Origin: Hybos culiciformis
Taxonomy: Eukaryota > Arthropoda > Insecta > Diptera > Hybotidae
Length of the DNA stretch: 64,000 nt
Direction of reading: 5' to 3'
NCBI GenBank assembly: GCA_964007475.1
Contig: OZ023274.1
Coordinates: forward strand, 102,347,372-102,411,371
Shown: positions 29,488 through 42,017 of the stretch, one piece after another
Layout: each line of letters begins with the position of its first letter
Position numbering within the stretch: position 1 is the stretch's first letter
The notes under the pieces: model-generated
Databases searched by the model: none
The model's input: the letters and a program-made list of their open reading frames with translations, nothing else
What the model was told of the DNA's origin: nothing
Translations under genes and position numbers: made by a program

Positions 29488-29895
29488 ATAGTAGATTACA
29501 ACACATGTTGAGAAAATTTGTTATTACAACGAGTTGTGTATACACAAAAACACATAGACACGAGTCAATACTTATATCACGAGACGGCTAGGTCGAGTGA
29601 TATAATATTGACAAGTGTATATACTGCATAACAAATTTTATTGACATGTTTTAATGTGCATGTGAGAAGTAGTTGCAATCAATACATTTGCAATGCAAAA
29701 AATAAACAAAAGTTCAAAATGAAGTAAGTAAATAAAAATTTACTTAATACGGAGAATGTAAATAAAAATTTACTTAATACGGAGAATGTAAATAAAATTT
29801 ACTTAAATAAATAATTACATGTGTATTGACGCAAATAATATACCATTTACCGAGCTAAATTTGCGATTGTAAATACAACTTACCGATCACCTGCA
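29488..29895 (+). mobile_element. Palindromic non-autonomous element, copy 1
   Basis: This segment aligns along its whole ~408 bp with 32,839-33,247, in the same orientation, with most bases identical, so the two define a repeat family. The core is a large inverted repeat: the left arm (29,503-29,580) pairs with 29,597-29,649, but the outer part of the right arm has been deleted in this copy. A 30-31-bp unit containing a short palindrome (AATTTACTTAATACGGAG) follows in about 2.5 tandem copies (29,722-29,810). No coding frame and no clear target duplication is visible, so the superfamily is unknown. Confidence 0.75.
29722..29810. repeat. ~30-bp tandem repeat inside element copy 1
   Basis: The unit GTAAATAAAAATTTACTTAA plus ACGGAGAAT-type spacer is present about 2.5 times here and about twice in copy 2. 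Repeat number therefore varies between family members. Confidence 0.85.
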
Positions 29896-31666
29896 GAATA
29901 TATTTCAAGTCATCAGATAAAATGTGAAATTAAATAAGTTAAGAAACATGATTTCTCGAACTTCAGTTCATCTTCAGAGAAATTTCTTTACTTCACTACT
30001 ATATGAATTCAAATTTTTTTATTAAACAAATAAGATTCTTAATATAATAATGCCTGAGTCTAGTTCTATGTACAAGATAAGAATTAAAATTTTTGTATTT
30101 TGTATATTTTATTGCATTTTGAAAACTTTCAGCTAGTTTCATTAAAAGCTAATTTATTTTGTATCCATTATTTATATACATGTATATATAGTTTTTTAGC
30201 CTCCTGAATGCAATATTTTTGTTTGTTAAAGGCGCTGAACTATTTTTCATACATTTTGTTAACATTGTTACAAAACAAAAACAAAAAAACATTGATTCCA
30301 GAAAAAAAAAAAAGAAATAAACAATTTTTTTTTTTTGCTTTAATTGAGTTGGAAAATATACGAATTCACAAAAACAAAATACAGAAAGCTTATTATTTCA
30401 TGACTACTTGAGCAGAAGTTAGCAATTTTATTTTTGTTCATAGAATAAAAAAAAAATTTGGAAAAAAAAAAAATAATATTTGTTTTAAATTTTTATTTTT
30501 ATTTTTTTTAAGTTTAGACTTCTATTTTCCAGAGGGAAAAAAAAACGATGAATGAAGTGAAGAGTGAAAAATATTTAGGTTCGCTTTTTTTTGCTCCTTC
30601 TTTATTGATTTAATTTAAAAAAAAAACCTTAATTTATTTTTTTTTGTAATTTGGAAAGAAATTACTTTCAGGCTAATTGGCCTGATTTTAAATAAAGTCA
30701 TAAAATATAATTTAGCGGAGAGAAAAGTTTAAATATAAGTAAAATGAATTCATTCAGAATTGGGTTGAGCGAAGATTTATGAATAATAATCGAAGCGAAG
30801 ACGGCGAGTATTTCTAGTGTTAATCTAGTCAGTGTTAATAAAATTTCATGTATATCATAATTTTCAAGGGAAATATTCATAGAATCCTTTTTTAGCCTGA
30901 ATTAAAAAAATGTGTGTCCAAAATATGTGCTCACCTCAGAAAAACTTTAAGCTTAAATTTATCAGGATCAGAGTTAAGACAAAGCTAACAAAATGTCCAA
31001 TCTTTAAAGCTGCCTCTTATTGCTTCAAACAAAAAACAACGAACTTTTGTTGAAAAAGTTTGAAGTATGTTTTATAGTTAATTCCATTGCAGCAGAAGAA
31101 AAAAAATTTGTAGGAAAAAATCCACAGAAGAATGTGAAAACCATAATTCTATCACTCTTTCGATTTTTTACCACACATAAATGCAGGTAGGCTATTGTGA
31201 ATAGTGAAATATATAATGTATGTAGTATATTTATATTAATACGATATATATCCAAGAAATTCGACCAAGCCTAGTCTGTAACTGAAATAAAATTCAATTA
31301 CAACATAATATATTCAATTTGTAAGAATTTTTCTCTGATTTCTTATTTTGATAAAAATTAATTTCCTCATCTAAATTTACTCAAATGTAAGAATTCAGCT
31401 TTAACGCGGTAAAAAATAAATAAAAAAACAAAATGAAAAAAAAAAATAAATTCATTTCTTAACTTTATTCGTGTGTATAAATTAAATTTTATTTTAAATT
31501 GAATGCGTAAGTGTTAATGCTTTCACTATACCACCGCCAGAGGAAAAATGTAACTAATGTTCATCGAAGTTAACTTCATACTTTAGGGTTAGATTAGAAA
31601 CCGGTTATTTACCTCCCACAAAAATATTTGCAATTGCTATACCCACTGAATAAATATAAAACCATA
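29896..31666. other. AT-rich non-coding DNA
   Basis: Short frames at 30208-30411, 30698-30880 and 31025-31255 show no recognisable protein and have chance-like composition. No RNA gene, promoter or transposon end is recognised. Confidence 0.65.
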
Positions 31667-31928
31667 TGAGCCGTTTATTTTGAAAGTGGTTTAAGTCCAT
31701 TTGTTCTTGTATTGAGATATTTAAGGTTTTGTGTTTGAATTGATTTAAAAATATACATTAATATTTCCATAAGCTAATTTTCAAGTGTCAAAATCAAAGC
31801 GGTTTTAATGATCCTAGACTAAAATTGTTTATAAATAAAAAGAATATATATACTATTGTGCTTATTGTTATCATTAACTATTTTTTTTTGAAAAATGGAC
31901 TTAAACCATTTTCAAAATAAACGGCTCA
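31667..31928. mobile_element. MITE with 36-bp terminal inverted repeats
   Basis: The left end (31,667-31,702) and the inverted right end (31,893-31,928) match at 35 of 36 positions and start with TGAGCCG. A TA dinucleotide flanks both sides, as expected for a Tc1/mariner-type target duplication, although TA is common in this DNA. The 262-bp element has no coding frame, so it would depend on a transposase made elsewhere. Confidence 0.85.
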
Positions 31929-32838
31929 TATAGTTATGTATAGTTGGAAGGAAGTGAATTTTTCAAGATAACTTCTTCTTTTTTTTTTAAAAAACAAATT
32001 GACAAATTGTACTATTGTACATCAGATATTGTTAGAGTGCATGAAGATTTTAATATTCTAAAAAAAATATTACATCAAATTTCTTTTGACCATTAACACG
32101 TAAATTGATAATAAAATAGGTTTTATGAAATATTACTGCCTAATACTATTATTATCCCTATAATGCGAATAAATATTAAATACTATAACTTAAGAATTAC
32201 TCTGACAACTAATACGTGAAATTGTGAATTCAAGTCAAAAAGTATTGGTTCAAGTAATGAGAAAATTGTCATAAAAACCTTAAGAAACTAAAGTTTTATA
32301 AATATAAATCCATTTTTTTTTTAGTAATTTTGTGAAGAAGGACATATGTAGAAAAAAGTACAGTTTATAATTTTCCAAATTTCTTAGATATTTATAATAT
32401 CCCAAAATTTTAATTTACTTCTTCTATTGTTTGTAATTAACAAAATGAAATTATCTTCGTTTCTGTTGAACCTATATTTTCACAAAAATAATACGTGTAT
32501 TATTTTTGAAAAAAAAAAATCTTTCTTATTAATATCTTAATCAAAATTTTTAATTTTATTTTTCACTCCAAATAAATTAGAAACATGAACCTAGAACATT
32601 ATTTATTTTCTGAAGGTACTTAATTATTTTTGAATATAACCAAAATTGAAAAATAAGTTAATTTAAAATAAGAAACCAAAAATTTTAAATTAAAATTTAA
32701 ATGAGAAAATTTTCTTAAAAAAATTCTCTATATATATAAACACATGTTTCTTAAAGCGGAAGAAAACTTATTCTTAATAAAACTTGAGACATTTGGACAC
32801 CGATTTTCCAAAGAATTCAATAATTCTTTCTCATCGTA
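31929..32838. other. AT-rich spacer between MITE and palindromic element copy 2
   Basis: No open frame of note, RNA gene or inverted structure is seen. Confidence 0.7.
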
Positions 32839-33247
32839 AATAGTAGATTACAACACATGTTAAGAAAATTTGTTATTACAACGAGTTGTGTATACACAAA
32901 AACACATAGACACACGAGACCGTTAGGTCGATGATATAATATTGAGAAGTGTCTATGTGTTTTTGTGTATATACACAACGAGCTGTATAACAAATTTTAT
33001 TAACATGTTTTGTATACTGTTTTAATGTGCATGTGAGAGGTAGTTGCAATCAATGCATTTGCAATTCAAAAAATAAACAATAGTTCAAAATGAAATAAAA
33101 TTAATATTAAGTAAATAAAATTTACTTAATACGGAGAATGTAAATAAAATTTACTTAATTAAATAATTACATGTCTATTGACGCATGTAGTAAACCATTT
33201 ACCAGGCTAAATTTACGATTGTAAAAACAACTTACCGATCACATGCA
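32839..33247 (+). mobile_element. Palindromic non-autonomous element, copy 2
   Basis: This is the second member of the family seen at 29,488-29,895. It keeps the outer stem: a left arm at 32,855-32,913 pairs with a right arm at 32,949-33,008, apart from a short internal mismatch and a 2-nt gap, across a loop of about 35 nt. It has lost the inner left arm that copy 1 retains. The two copies together imply an ancestral palindrome with arms near 75-80 nt. The 3' part carries two of the ~30-bp units seen in copy 1 and ends with CCGATCACATGCA. It has no coding potential. Confidence 0.75.
32855..33008. repeat. Long inverted repeat, ~60-nt arms
   Basis: The arms share ACATGTTAA near the base of the stem and ACACAAAAACACATAGACAC next to the loop. 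A transcript would form a hairpin of roughly 55 base pairs. Confidence 0.85.
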
Positions 33248-36200
33248 CATTAAAAATTATTAACATCAAATGCTTTCTAAAGTGTAAACATTTGCGTTGT
33301 GACTGTAAAAAAACTTCAAAAATGTTGGATTTTTATTAATTAATTATTTTTTAATGCCAAAAAAGTGTAGTAAGGGCTCCTCTAAGTGAAGCTGGAAAAA
33401 TGAACAAAAAAAATATGAAAATAGAGCTAGGCTTCTTTTAATTCTTCGTATAGATTAACCATAGATAAATGATGAAAGTCTTCACCACAAACACCAAAAT
33501 TTGAATTTGAATTTTTTACTTCATGATTGTTGACTAAATTTTGTAAATTGAATTCCAAGAGTAATTTTAAACAAATTTTCTTCCTTTGCGAATTTTTTCT
33601 GAATTTTTTTTTACTTAAAAAAAACTTTGTAAATTATATCGTTAAATATTCAAATCAAAGTGAAAAAAAAAATAAAATGACTGAACATTATTTTTGCCAA
33701 AAACCAAAAAAGTATTCAAATTCGTAAAAAAAAAATTTTTTTTTTAGGATAATTTAATTTACAAAATACATATATTTTGAACCATAAAAGTATATTCCCA
33801 AAACGGATATCAATTTGTTTTATTTTTTTTTTCTCAACTTTTTAACAAATTTATTTTATAAACCCACGAAAGTATCCTTTAAATGACTTTAAATATGTTA
33901 AAAAAAACTTTTTTTTAGATATTAGGTATATAGGCATAAGGTATGAAAAAAGATGTTATTGATATTATTATACTTCGAATAACTAAAAATAATAATAATA
34001 TATAAAAAAGTCTAAAAAGGTATATTTAAGTTTTTAACAAATTTATCAGTTTACCTTGCCCAAAGGGTATTTTTTTTTCTTTTTATTTTATAGGTATATG
34101 CGTGTTATATTTTTTTTTTAAGTACAAGCATATCAAGAAATAGATTAACATTATGTTTTGATTAAAAAAATCTATCTTTCTCTGTGGGATAATTTTAATT
34201 TTTGATATGAGATTTAGTCCAAAATAATATTGGAAAATTTAGTTTTTTTTTGTTTAGATATAAACAAGGCCATAAAATCTACTACAGTAATAACTTTGGT
34301 TCAACAATCCTTAACCTAATTTTTTCGGATATAGAAACTTTCGAGAACAGAAACATAGAAAAATTCTTGGAAGCTCCCAAAGCTTTTTAAAAATTTTCTT
34401 CAATCCACATTGGAATCATTAATTGAAGACGGTTTTGATTAAAAGGAAATCAATCTTTATTTTGAGCAAAAAAGTATCTTCTAAAAACATTCATACTTTT
34501 GGGCTAATACAACAAAATTCTTAAAACTAACGATAATAATATGAGCAACAAATTCATAATTTTACAGGGACCATTATTATACAAAAACATTTTAATTTTT
34601 ATTTAACTATTGCAGTAATCACGTTATCACTCTCTACTTTTAAATAAGAGCAGAAGTAGAACTCTATAAGCATATAACATTAAAATTTATGATAATGTAT
34701 GAGTATTTTATTTAATATTTTCAATTTCTTTGAATGAAATTCATTATTCTGATTTAAATTGATTGGGATAAGATATAGGGGACACATTAGATTTATTAAG
34801 AAGTATATATGTTTGTATATGAATAGATATGTATATATAATATCTTTTGGGGTTTTTTACTTTGCGATAAGTATATTTATTTCAGAAAAAAAAGGAAAAA
34901 TTTTCATTTTCACTAAAGATACATTTTTAGTCTTATGGGTAACTCTTGTTTAGGAAAAATCAGGTCAGTTAAGGTGCTTGTACATGTTTTTGCAAAGAAA
35001 GATATATGCATTATATAGAAATCTTTCATAAAGGGTTTTTTCATTGATTTTTTTTTTTGAAATATGAAATTCAGAAAATCACAATTTATTTTGTATGAAA
35101 TTTGAGATATTTTTATTCGAATATAGAAATTATTGATTATAATTTATGAATAAATTCGTTATTATATTTTATTTTTATTAGAATTGATATTTAGGACGAA
35201 AATAATGCAGAGTTATTATAGACAGTTTTAACGACGTTTAAGTTTAATATCCTTTAACATTACAAACAAAAATAAAATAGCCATAAAATTTTTTTCAATG
35301 CCAAAGGTTAGTACACCATGACATATAGTCATATATCAAACAAAAATATAATAATTGTCATGTTAATCAGACTCTAGTCCGAATTCTTAGAAACATTCGT
35401 TATCTAACAGTTTTTAAGTTCCTCTAATCGACATATACCCATCCAAACACCACTTGTCATGGGTATCCATTAAAACTTTAAATATGGAATTCAAAGAATG
35501 GAATTCAAAGAATCGATTAGACAGATTATTGGAAGAGGGACTGACGGACACAATCATTTTGGAAAACGCTCTATTAAAGCTATAAAAATGAAATAAACTA
35601 TTATTTTTTTAGTATATTTCATATTCTATCTTACAAAAAAGATCTTTAAGATAATAAGATACAAAAAGTATTAAATAATTTGTATTTTTTGATGTCAAAA
35701 ACATTTTAATCATCGATATTCAATTCTTTTTTTTTTTGTCTGCACATCAATCTAAAGCTTCCTGTTTATTTTTTTTTTTTTGTCAAATCAAATGTCTTAT
35801 TTCTGTTCCTATATATATATACAGATACCAATTTTTCTACATATACTTTTGTAGGTATATATATTCATGAAATGCTATTAATATATAATAATATGGGAAT
35901 AATGACACCTGTCAGGATAATAAAATTGTATTTTACTTATTAATTTATAAGATGTCCACATAAATTAATACTTATGTAGTTATGTATGTACAATACAGTT
36001 TGTATCTATGTATAATGTGACACTAAACTATATGTGTTATTTATATGTTATATAGTTAAATAAAAACAAAAAAAAAACTTTATTTGATAACATTATAAAT
36101 ATCTATGCTTTAATATTATTATCATATAATGTATGTTTTATCATATTTTTCATATGGTAAAAATCAATAGAACAGATATGGGATTTTAGTTAAAGTTTTC

Positions 36201-39200
36201 TTTTTTGTCTATTTGATTGAAAATAAAAAAAATTTTAAAGATAAAATGTTGAATTGTATAAATATGTATATTGTGTATATTATAAGTACATACATCAAAC
36301 ATAAATTGTGCTGGAATCCTTAATCAAGGTTTATGTTTTGCTTATCCAGGAAGTACAAAATAAATTGCTTATCTTAGAAAAATACGAAGATATTGAACAG
36401 CCTAGCGAGAGATTGGCAACAGTAAAAAGATGAATCATGTCTAAAATAACGGACAAGGGTTTTTGGGTTTAATAAAACTCCAATTTTAACCATTCCAAAC
36501 GGATGTTTTAGTTCTTCCATATCAACAATGAAGCTTTTAGGACAATTTAAAGCTTTGTTTATGTATAGTAAAAATAAAAGAGCATTATCTAAAATTGAAA
36601 CATAAATTTAACAAAATCAGAAATCTGAAAATCGATACATTATTATTCTCAAAATATATTTTGAACTTCGTACTGAACTATAACATTGAAATTCATTAAA
36701 CTAATATGTGTTAAAAATCAGATCTACAAAAATGTAATAATTATGTTTTATATATACATAATTTTTTCCATTTACTTAATTTTTTATAATCCGAATTTTT
36801 TTTATTGTAATCAGCTTTAAAGAAAAATGAACATGAACATGAATGTATGTACCTTGCATATAATATATATACCTTTCTTAGAGTTAGGAAATTTTCCATA
36901 TTGTGAAAAATTGAATTTTCATTTTTTCATTTTTTTTTGCTTTTATAATATTTTCCCATTTAATCTTATTAAAATTTTCAGCCCAATTGAACATTTGTGT
37001 ATATGATTCACGAGTAAAACCTTGATACATATTGTTAAAAAAAAAATAAAAAAAAATCTCTTATATTTTTATCTACTAATACGAGAATAGAGTCCCCATA
37101 GAAAAAAATTTACCATTTGAAAGTTCTTAAAAAGGAATTTTTTTGTGGAGATTAAAACATTATTTATCAAAAAAAATCTGTTAAAATCATTTTATAAAAC
37201 ACCTACGTACAATGTTAATTGAAAATATTTTTGTACTGGTGGTGTTTAAATTTTTTTTAAGGTTATTATAAGCCAATAAGAACAAAGTTGTCCTATTCAT
37301 GCCCCAAAATTCAATTATTCATGTTTCATGAAAAAATCTTCCATTAGTATAGTATTAAAAAGAAAATAGAATTTTTAAGTTGAAAGTTGCCACTTTTATC
37401 AGAATTTATTTGATAGAGCAGTTATTTGCCATAAATATGTACTGAATCCAATAAAAGTTAGAAGAAATAGTTTTCTGCAAAACTTTGAAGGACACTGTAG
37501 TTATTTATTCTGGTTTTTTTTTAATCTTTTTCTTTTGGAACAATTGAGACTTCTTCTACTTTGCATCTGTATTTTGGCTATTTATAAAGTTTAATTATTT
37601 CAAAATTCTAAATCTTAGGAGCTCAAGTAAGTTTTGTGCTATATTTAGGACAAAAAGTACCATCTGCAACTAACTTTAATTAAAACCGTCTCTCGTCTAA
37701 ATATCAAAAAAAAAACAAATTTTATTCTATATATTTCTATCTCAGTGAAATTTTTCTATAACGATATAACCGTCTTTTTAAATACAAGTAGTTCTACCTT
37801 TTTTTTTTCGCCTCAAAAGTTTTAATTTTTCATGAAATATGTAAATAAATAAATCTGAATTAAATATTATTAATATTATTCAAAATTAAAAAAAAAAAAA
37901 ATAATAATAAAGAATGAAATTCTGTTTATTTTTTATGTTCATCATTTTTGAATTCATGCTGTTCATCTTTTTAGTCAATGTCAAGAAAAGAATTAATTTT
38001 GATTTGTATATAAAAAAAAATAAAATTTATGCAAAAAAAAGTCCTTTCATTATGTTTTGAATAAAAAAAAAACAGTAATGAAAAATAATGAATCAAAATA
38101 TGACTGTCTGCCAGACTACATTAATATGTAATTAAAAAAAACACAAAATATATACAATGTACAATATAAAGAATCAAAATATAAATATAAATAGTTAGAA
38201 AGGCAAAAAAAATTATGTTTATGTTTATGACGAATAGTAGACAGACAGGACAATAATGATTTTTGTTTCTTTATTACTATTAACAAAATATAATGTTGAT
38301 CATCATCCACGGTATATTTTGTTCTATTTCTTCTATATTTTAGTTTAACCAAAGGAATTATTAAAATGGTTTTACTTAGGCCAGCCGCAGCTAACGAAAT
38401 TTTTTGCACTGAAACCATAGTTTTATGAAACTTTCACAAATATTTATAAAAATTTCATATAGTTACACAATCGATGCTTCATTGAACTTGTTATTTTTGG
38501 ATTCATTCAACATTGAAAGACTCAGTCCCTAGTTGTTTTTGTAAAATATTACTGATTTTATGATTGTGCTTTTCATATTTTGTAATTATATGAGTTTCCA
38601 TGGAATGAAATTTCAAATATAAAGCAAGCAATCGTAAAAGTTATCAAATCATTCATAATATTTAATAAAATCAACAAAACAAAATAAAATTAAAATTTTA
38701 TGAATGAAATAATATTAAAATTTACAAAAAGTGTTGGTAAATATTACTTATATATATTTTTGAAATTTTAATTTGATGGTAAAACCGGTAAATTAGGCGT
38801 GACCCCGACATTAGTTTCGTTCAAAAATGGTTAAAAAAAAAAGTAAAAATTTCTAATGAAATGAAAAATCAATTTTTGCATGTTTTCTTTCCTTATGTTA
38901 AAAGTTCTGTATACTATAAAACTAAAATGTGTTAATATTAATTTTATTCTAAAAAAATTTAGTATTATTTAAAACTTTGCATTTCATTTTCACTGTCGAA
39001 CTGTCAAGGAGAACTATATTCTTTATTACATTCTTTTTTGGATATTTTTGCCGTTACTGGAAATAACGCCGAAGTAGCTCTATTCGCTAGACTCGATTAA
39101 TTTTATATAAGTTCGAAAAATAACTACAATTTCCCATTTTATTTACGGTGTAAAATTATGTAGAGATTAAGAGATTAGATTAGATGTACTTACTAAGGAA

Positions 39201-40311
39201 AAATGTCAGGGAATGACAAGAGACGTGTTCTTAATGGGATAATGATTCCTTGGGATTTTTACATATTTCTAGGGTATCTCATATCGTAATTTTTTTGATA
39301 GCTAATCATATAGAAATAATAAGAAACCAGAAAACTCTTTAAGTTGTGAAAAAGAAATACAAAGTTTTCCATGTTTTTGATTGTGATTTTGCGTGCATAA
39401 AAAGGGAAATTTCTTTATTGTTATTTCTTGTGTTATGGTCAGATAATTGATGATAAAGCTATATTTGGTAAATTGCCTGAAATTCCTATATTCCTTAAGG
39501 CTATTATATACATTTATTCCTGTTATAAATTAAACACATAATTTTTTTTTTCTAACCGCGACTAATGAAAAATAAAATATATATGTATATACAAAGTATT
39601 AAAAAACTTCACACAGTATCGCAGAAAATAGTTTATTTATTTGTTTGGCATACAAAATTAAAATATTATAAAAACAAAAAAAAAACAAAAAAAAAAACAA
39701 AAAGATAATAAAAACTAGAAATTATTTGTTTTTTTTTTTGTTGAAAAAATATTTATTTTAGCATAAATGGAAAACGTTTTTCTTTATATACTTTAACGAT
39801 TTATTTAGTTTTGTTATAAATGTTAAGTTTGCTAACAGGATGTTTATATGAAAAATAACCTAATTTTTATTGGCTTTTAATCTTTTTTTTCATTGTGAAT
39901 TAACTTTTTTGTATACAAAATTACAATTTTGGCGGTAATTAATAGTTTGGGTTGAATTGTTGAAAATATATAACTTTTATTTAAAACTATAGTTGATAAC
40001 CATAGTTACTTTATGAGTTTTTCTATACTAGTTAAAGTTGCATTAGATTCAATGAAGGAACTTTGGGTTTTTTTTTTTCAACATTTAACGAATATTTTAG
40101 AAACTTTCCTATATACAGCTCTATCGTTTTATAAAAATGGTAATTATATAGACATACAATTGAACTTCCAATTCAATTTGATCCTCAAAAAATGTCAAAA
40201 ATATCCCGTATTTGAGTTTTCATTGAGTCTACAGTTTTTCACAATCATGTACATATTATTTTAAGCAATATTTTATGCCCCGTGCCATAAGTTTTAGGAA
40301 TACTTCCTATA
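33248..40311. other. AT-rich non-coding DNA
   Basis: No gene is supported. Frames at 33527-33727, 34759-34953, 38116-38418 (minus) and 40013-40264 are 64-100 codons long with no recognised domain. The 100-codon minus frame includes a small less AT-rich segment near 38,375-38,420, but nothing shows it to be an exon. A 14-bp direct duplication (GGAATTCAAAGAAT) lies at about 35,486-35,515. No RNA gene was seen. Confidence 0.65.
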
Positions 40312-40781
40312 ACACTGGCCTACAAAAAAAAAAGTTTGTATTGGTGCAGCTTTGTTCGCATCTGTAGTCGGTAAAATAGTTTGTATGAACTACATTGCTG
40401 CTACTAGATGTCAGCTGACAGCTCTGGTTTACCTACAATTCTTATTTCAAATTTTTTACGGTTTTATTCAAAATCAGTCCATGTTATAACTACTTTTATG
40501 ACATTAATCGTATAAATTTATGATGGCAAGTAAGTCAAGAAGTTGCATTAACGATCCTGATATGTTTTGTTACATATGCGGTGAGTATAAAATGAAAGAT
40601 CAACGGAAACCGATTAATGACACGGTAATTCGCTTGTATTCTGTATACTTTGGTATTGAAATTGGCAATCAAGATAAAGAGCTGATATGAAAAATGTGAC
40701 TAGTTTTCTTGTATCAGCTCACAAAATATACTCAAAATCAGGTCTAAAATCTTAGGCACCAAAATGAGTGTAGGCCAGTGT
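40312..40781 (+). mobile_element. 470-bp DNA transposon derivative with gene fragment
   Basis: The ends are perfect 13-bp inverted repeats: ACACTGGCCTACA at 40,312-40,324 and its complement at 40,769-40,781. If the terminus is taken one base inward, both sides are flanked by TAA, a possible 3-bp target duplication. Inside, on the plus strand, is the beginning of a protein-coding frame that stops abruptly. The structure fits an internally deleted copy of a larger element whose first coding segment was kept. I cannot assign a superfamily from the ends with confidence. Confidence 0.8.
40523..40690 (+). pseudogene. Truncated Cys-x2-Cys protein fragment (55 codons)
   Basis: The frame starts at an ATG (another ATG lies directly upstream in the same frame) and ends in TGA. 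The peptide contains Asn-Asp-Pro-Asp followed by Phe-Cys-Tyr-Ile-Cys-Gly at residues ~10-20, then Tyr-Phe-Gly and Asp-Gln-Asp-Lys at residues ~42-52. From memory this is the N-terminus of a family of multi-copy arthropod proteins, probably zinc-binding, in which a second Cys pair follows shortly after. Here the frame ends at that junction, consistent with an internal deletion. It cannot make the full protein. The family recall is unchecked. Confidence 0.6.
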
Positions 40782-42017
40782 AATAAATTTGCTTCAAAAA
40801 CATTTCTTTTCAAATTTTGAATTAATCTTTTGTTTGAGATTCCCTGCGTCTAACATTATACGCAAACAATCATCAGAATAGTAAATTATGTAAGTTGAAA
40901 ATTTGTGAAAAAAAAAAAAAATGTGTATTATATAGGTATGTATTTTGAAACATTGAACACTGAAAATATTGACTTCAATGTTTAAACGTTATTTTTTATG
41001 GCAAATGATTTTTCAAAAGAAAATTATTAATAAGTTGGATGGTATTAGCATCAATTTATATTATTTAAATTCAACACAAAATAAAAAAAAAAAAAAACAT
41101 TGTAAACCAAAGTTTTTAATTAGCATTAATAATCTGTTGATAAATATGATTAATTACATAAATTTTAATTCAAAATAATTTATATATAGGTACGCGTATC
41201 TCTATTAAAAATATTATTACACCATAAAAATATTAAAATAAAAAAGGGAAAATAAAAGAGCTAAATTCGATATTTTTCTCCCTTATAATTTTGTTAAGCT
41301 ATTTAAATATAGTCAATTTTTGTATTATAAAACTTTGCATGTTACACTATTAATATTTTTTCTTTATTATATAAATAACCACATTTAGCGGTTAAATTTA
41401 ACAACATTTAATATTTTTTTTAATAGAATTTCTCAATAAAAGAAAAATTTAATTTTGAAATTATGCTTGTCAGCAAGGAGTATAGTTTAATACATGACAA
41501 TCTCTATTATATGAAAAATGTTCTTATAATTGTAAGTACTTATGCTTACTACATTATGAAAAACAGGAGACTTTATTTTGGATAAATGTTAATTTTTTAA
41601 GGGGTCCCAGCAGAGTGTTTTAAGGTTTAAAAATCGGAATAACTTAATAGATTACATCTGAATGTTGCAATTTGATTCAGAGACCAGAGATCATATGCAT
41701 TTCTTTATTTTTCCCGTGGAATTAAATAAAAAAATAAAATAAATAACTTCTAAAAATTTTGCCAAAAAGCAATCATCTCTATACTAAAATTATTCACATT
41801 TTGTAAATCTAATTTTATTTTGACATTCTACAGAAATTAATTTATATAAAAAAATTCCAATGACTGGAATTAATGTTCTAGTGTAGGGGGGTTGATGGCA
41901 GATAAAATTTAAGGTGACAGATGCTTGATTTCGAATTAATAGTTAATATTGTGATCACATTCTAGTTATTTTTAACATTTAAAAAATTATATCATCATCA
42001 TAAGTGTTCAATTTTTA
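40782..42017. other. AT-rich spacer between two transposon derivatives
   Basis: The 69-codon frame at 40969-41178 is Asn/Lys/Ile-rich and unrecognised. No other structure is seen. Confidence 0.65.

Noticed and set aside
38116..38418. 100-codon minus-strand frame
   Set aside because: No domain, low-complexity C-terminal half and no supporting splice or promoter signals.
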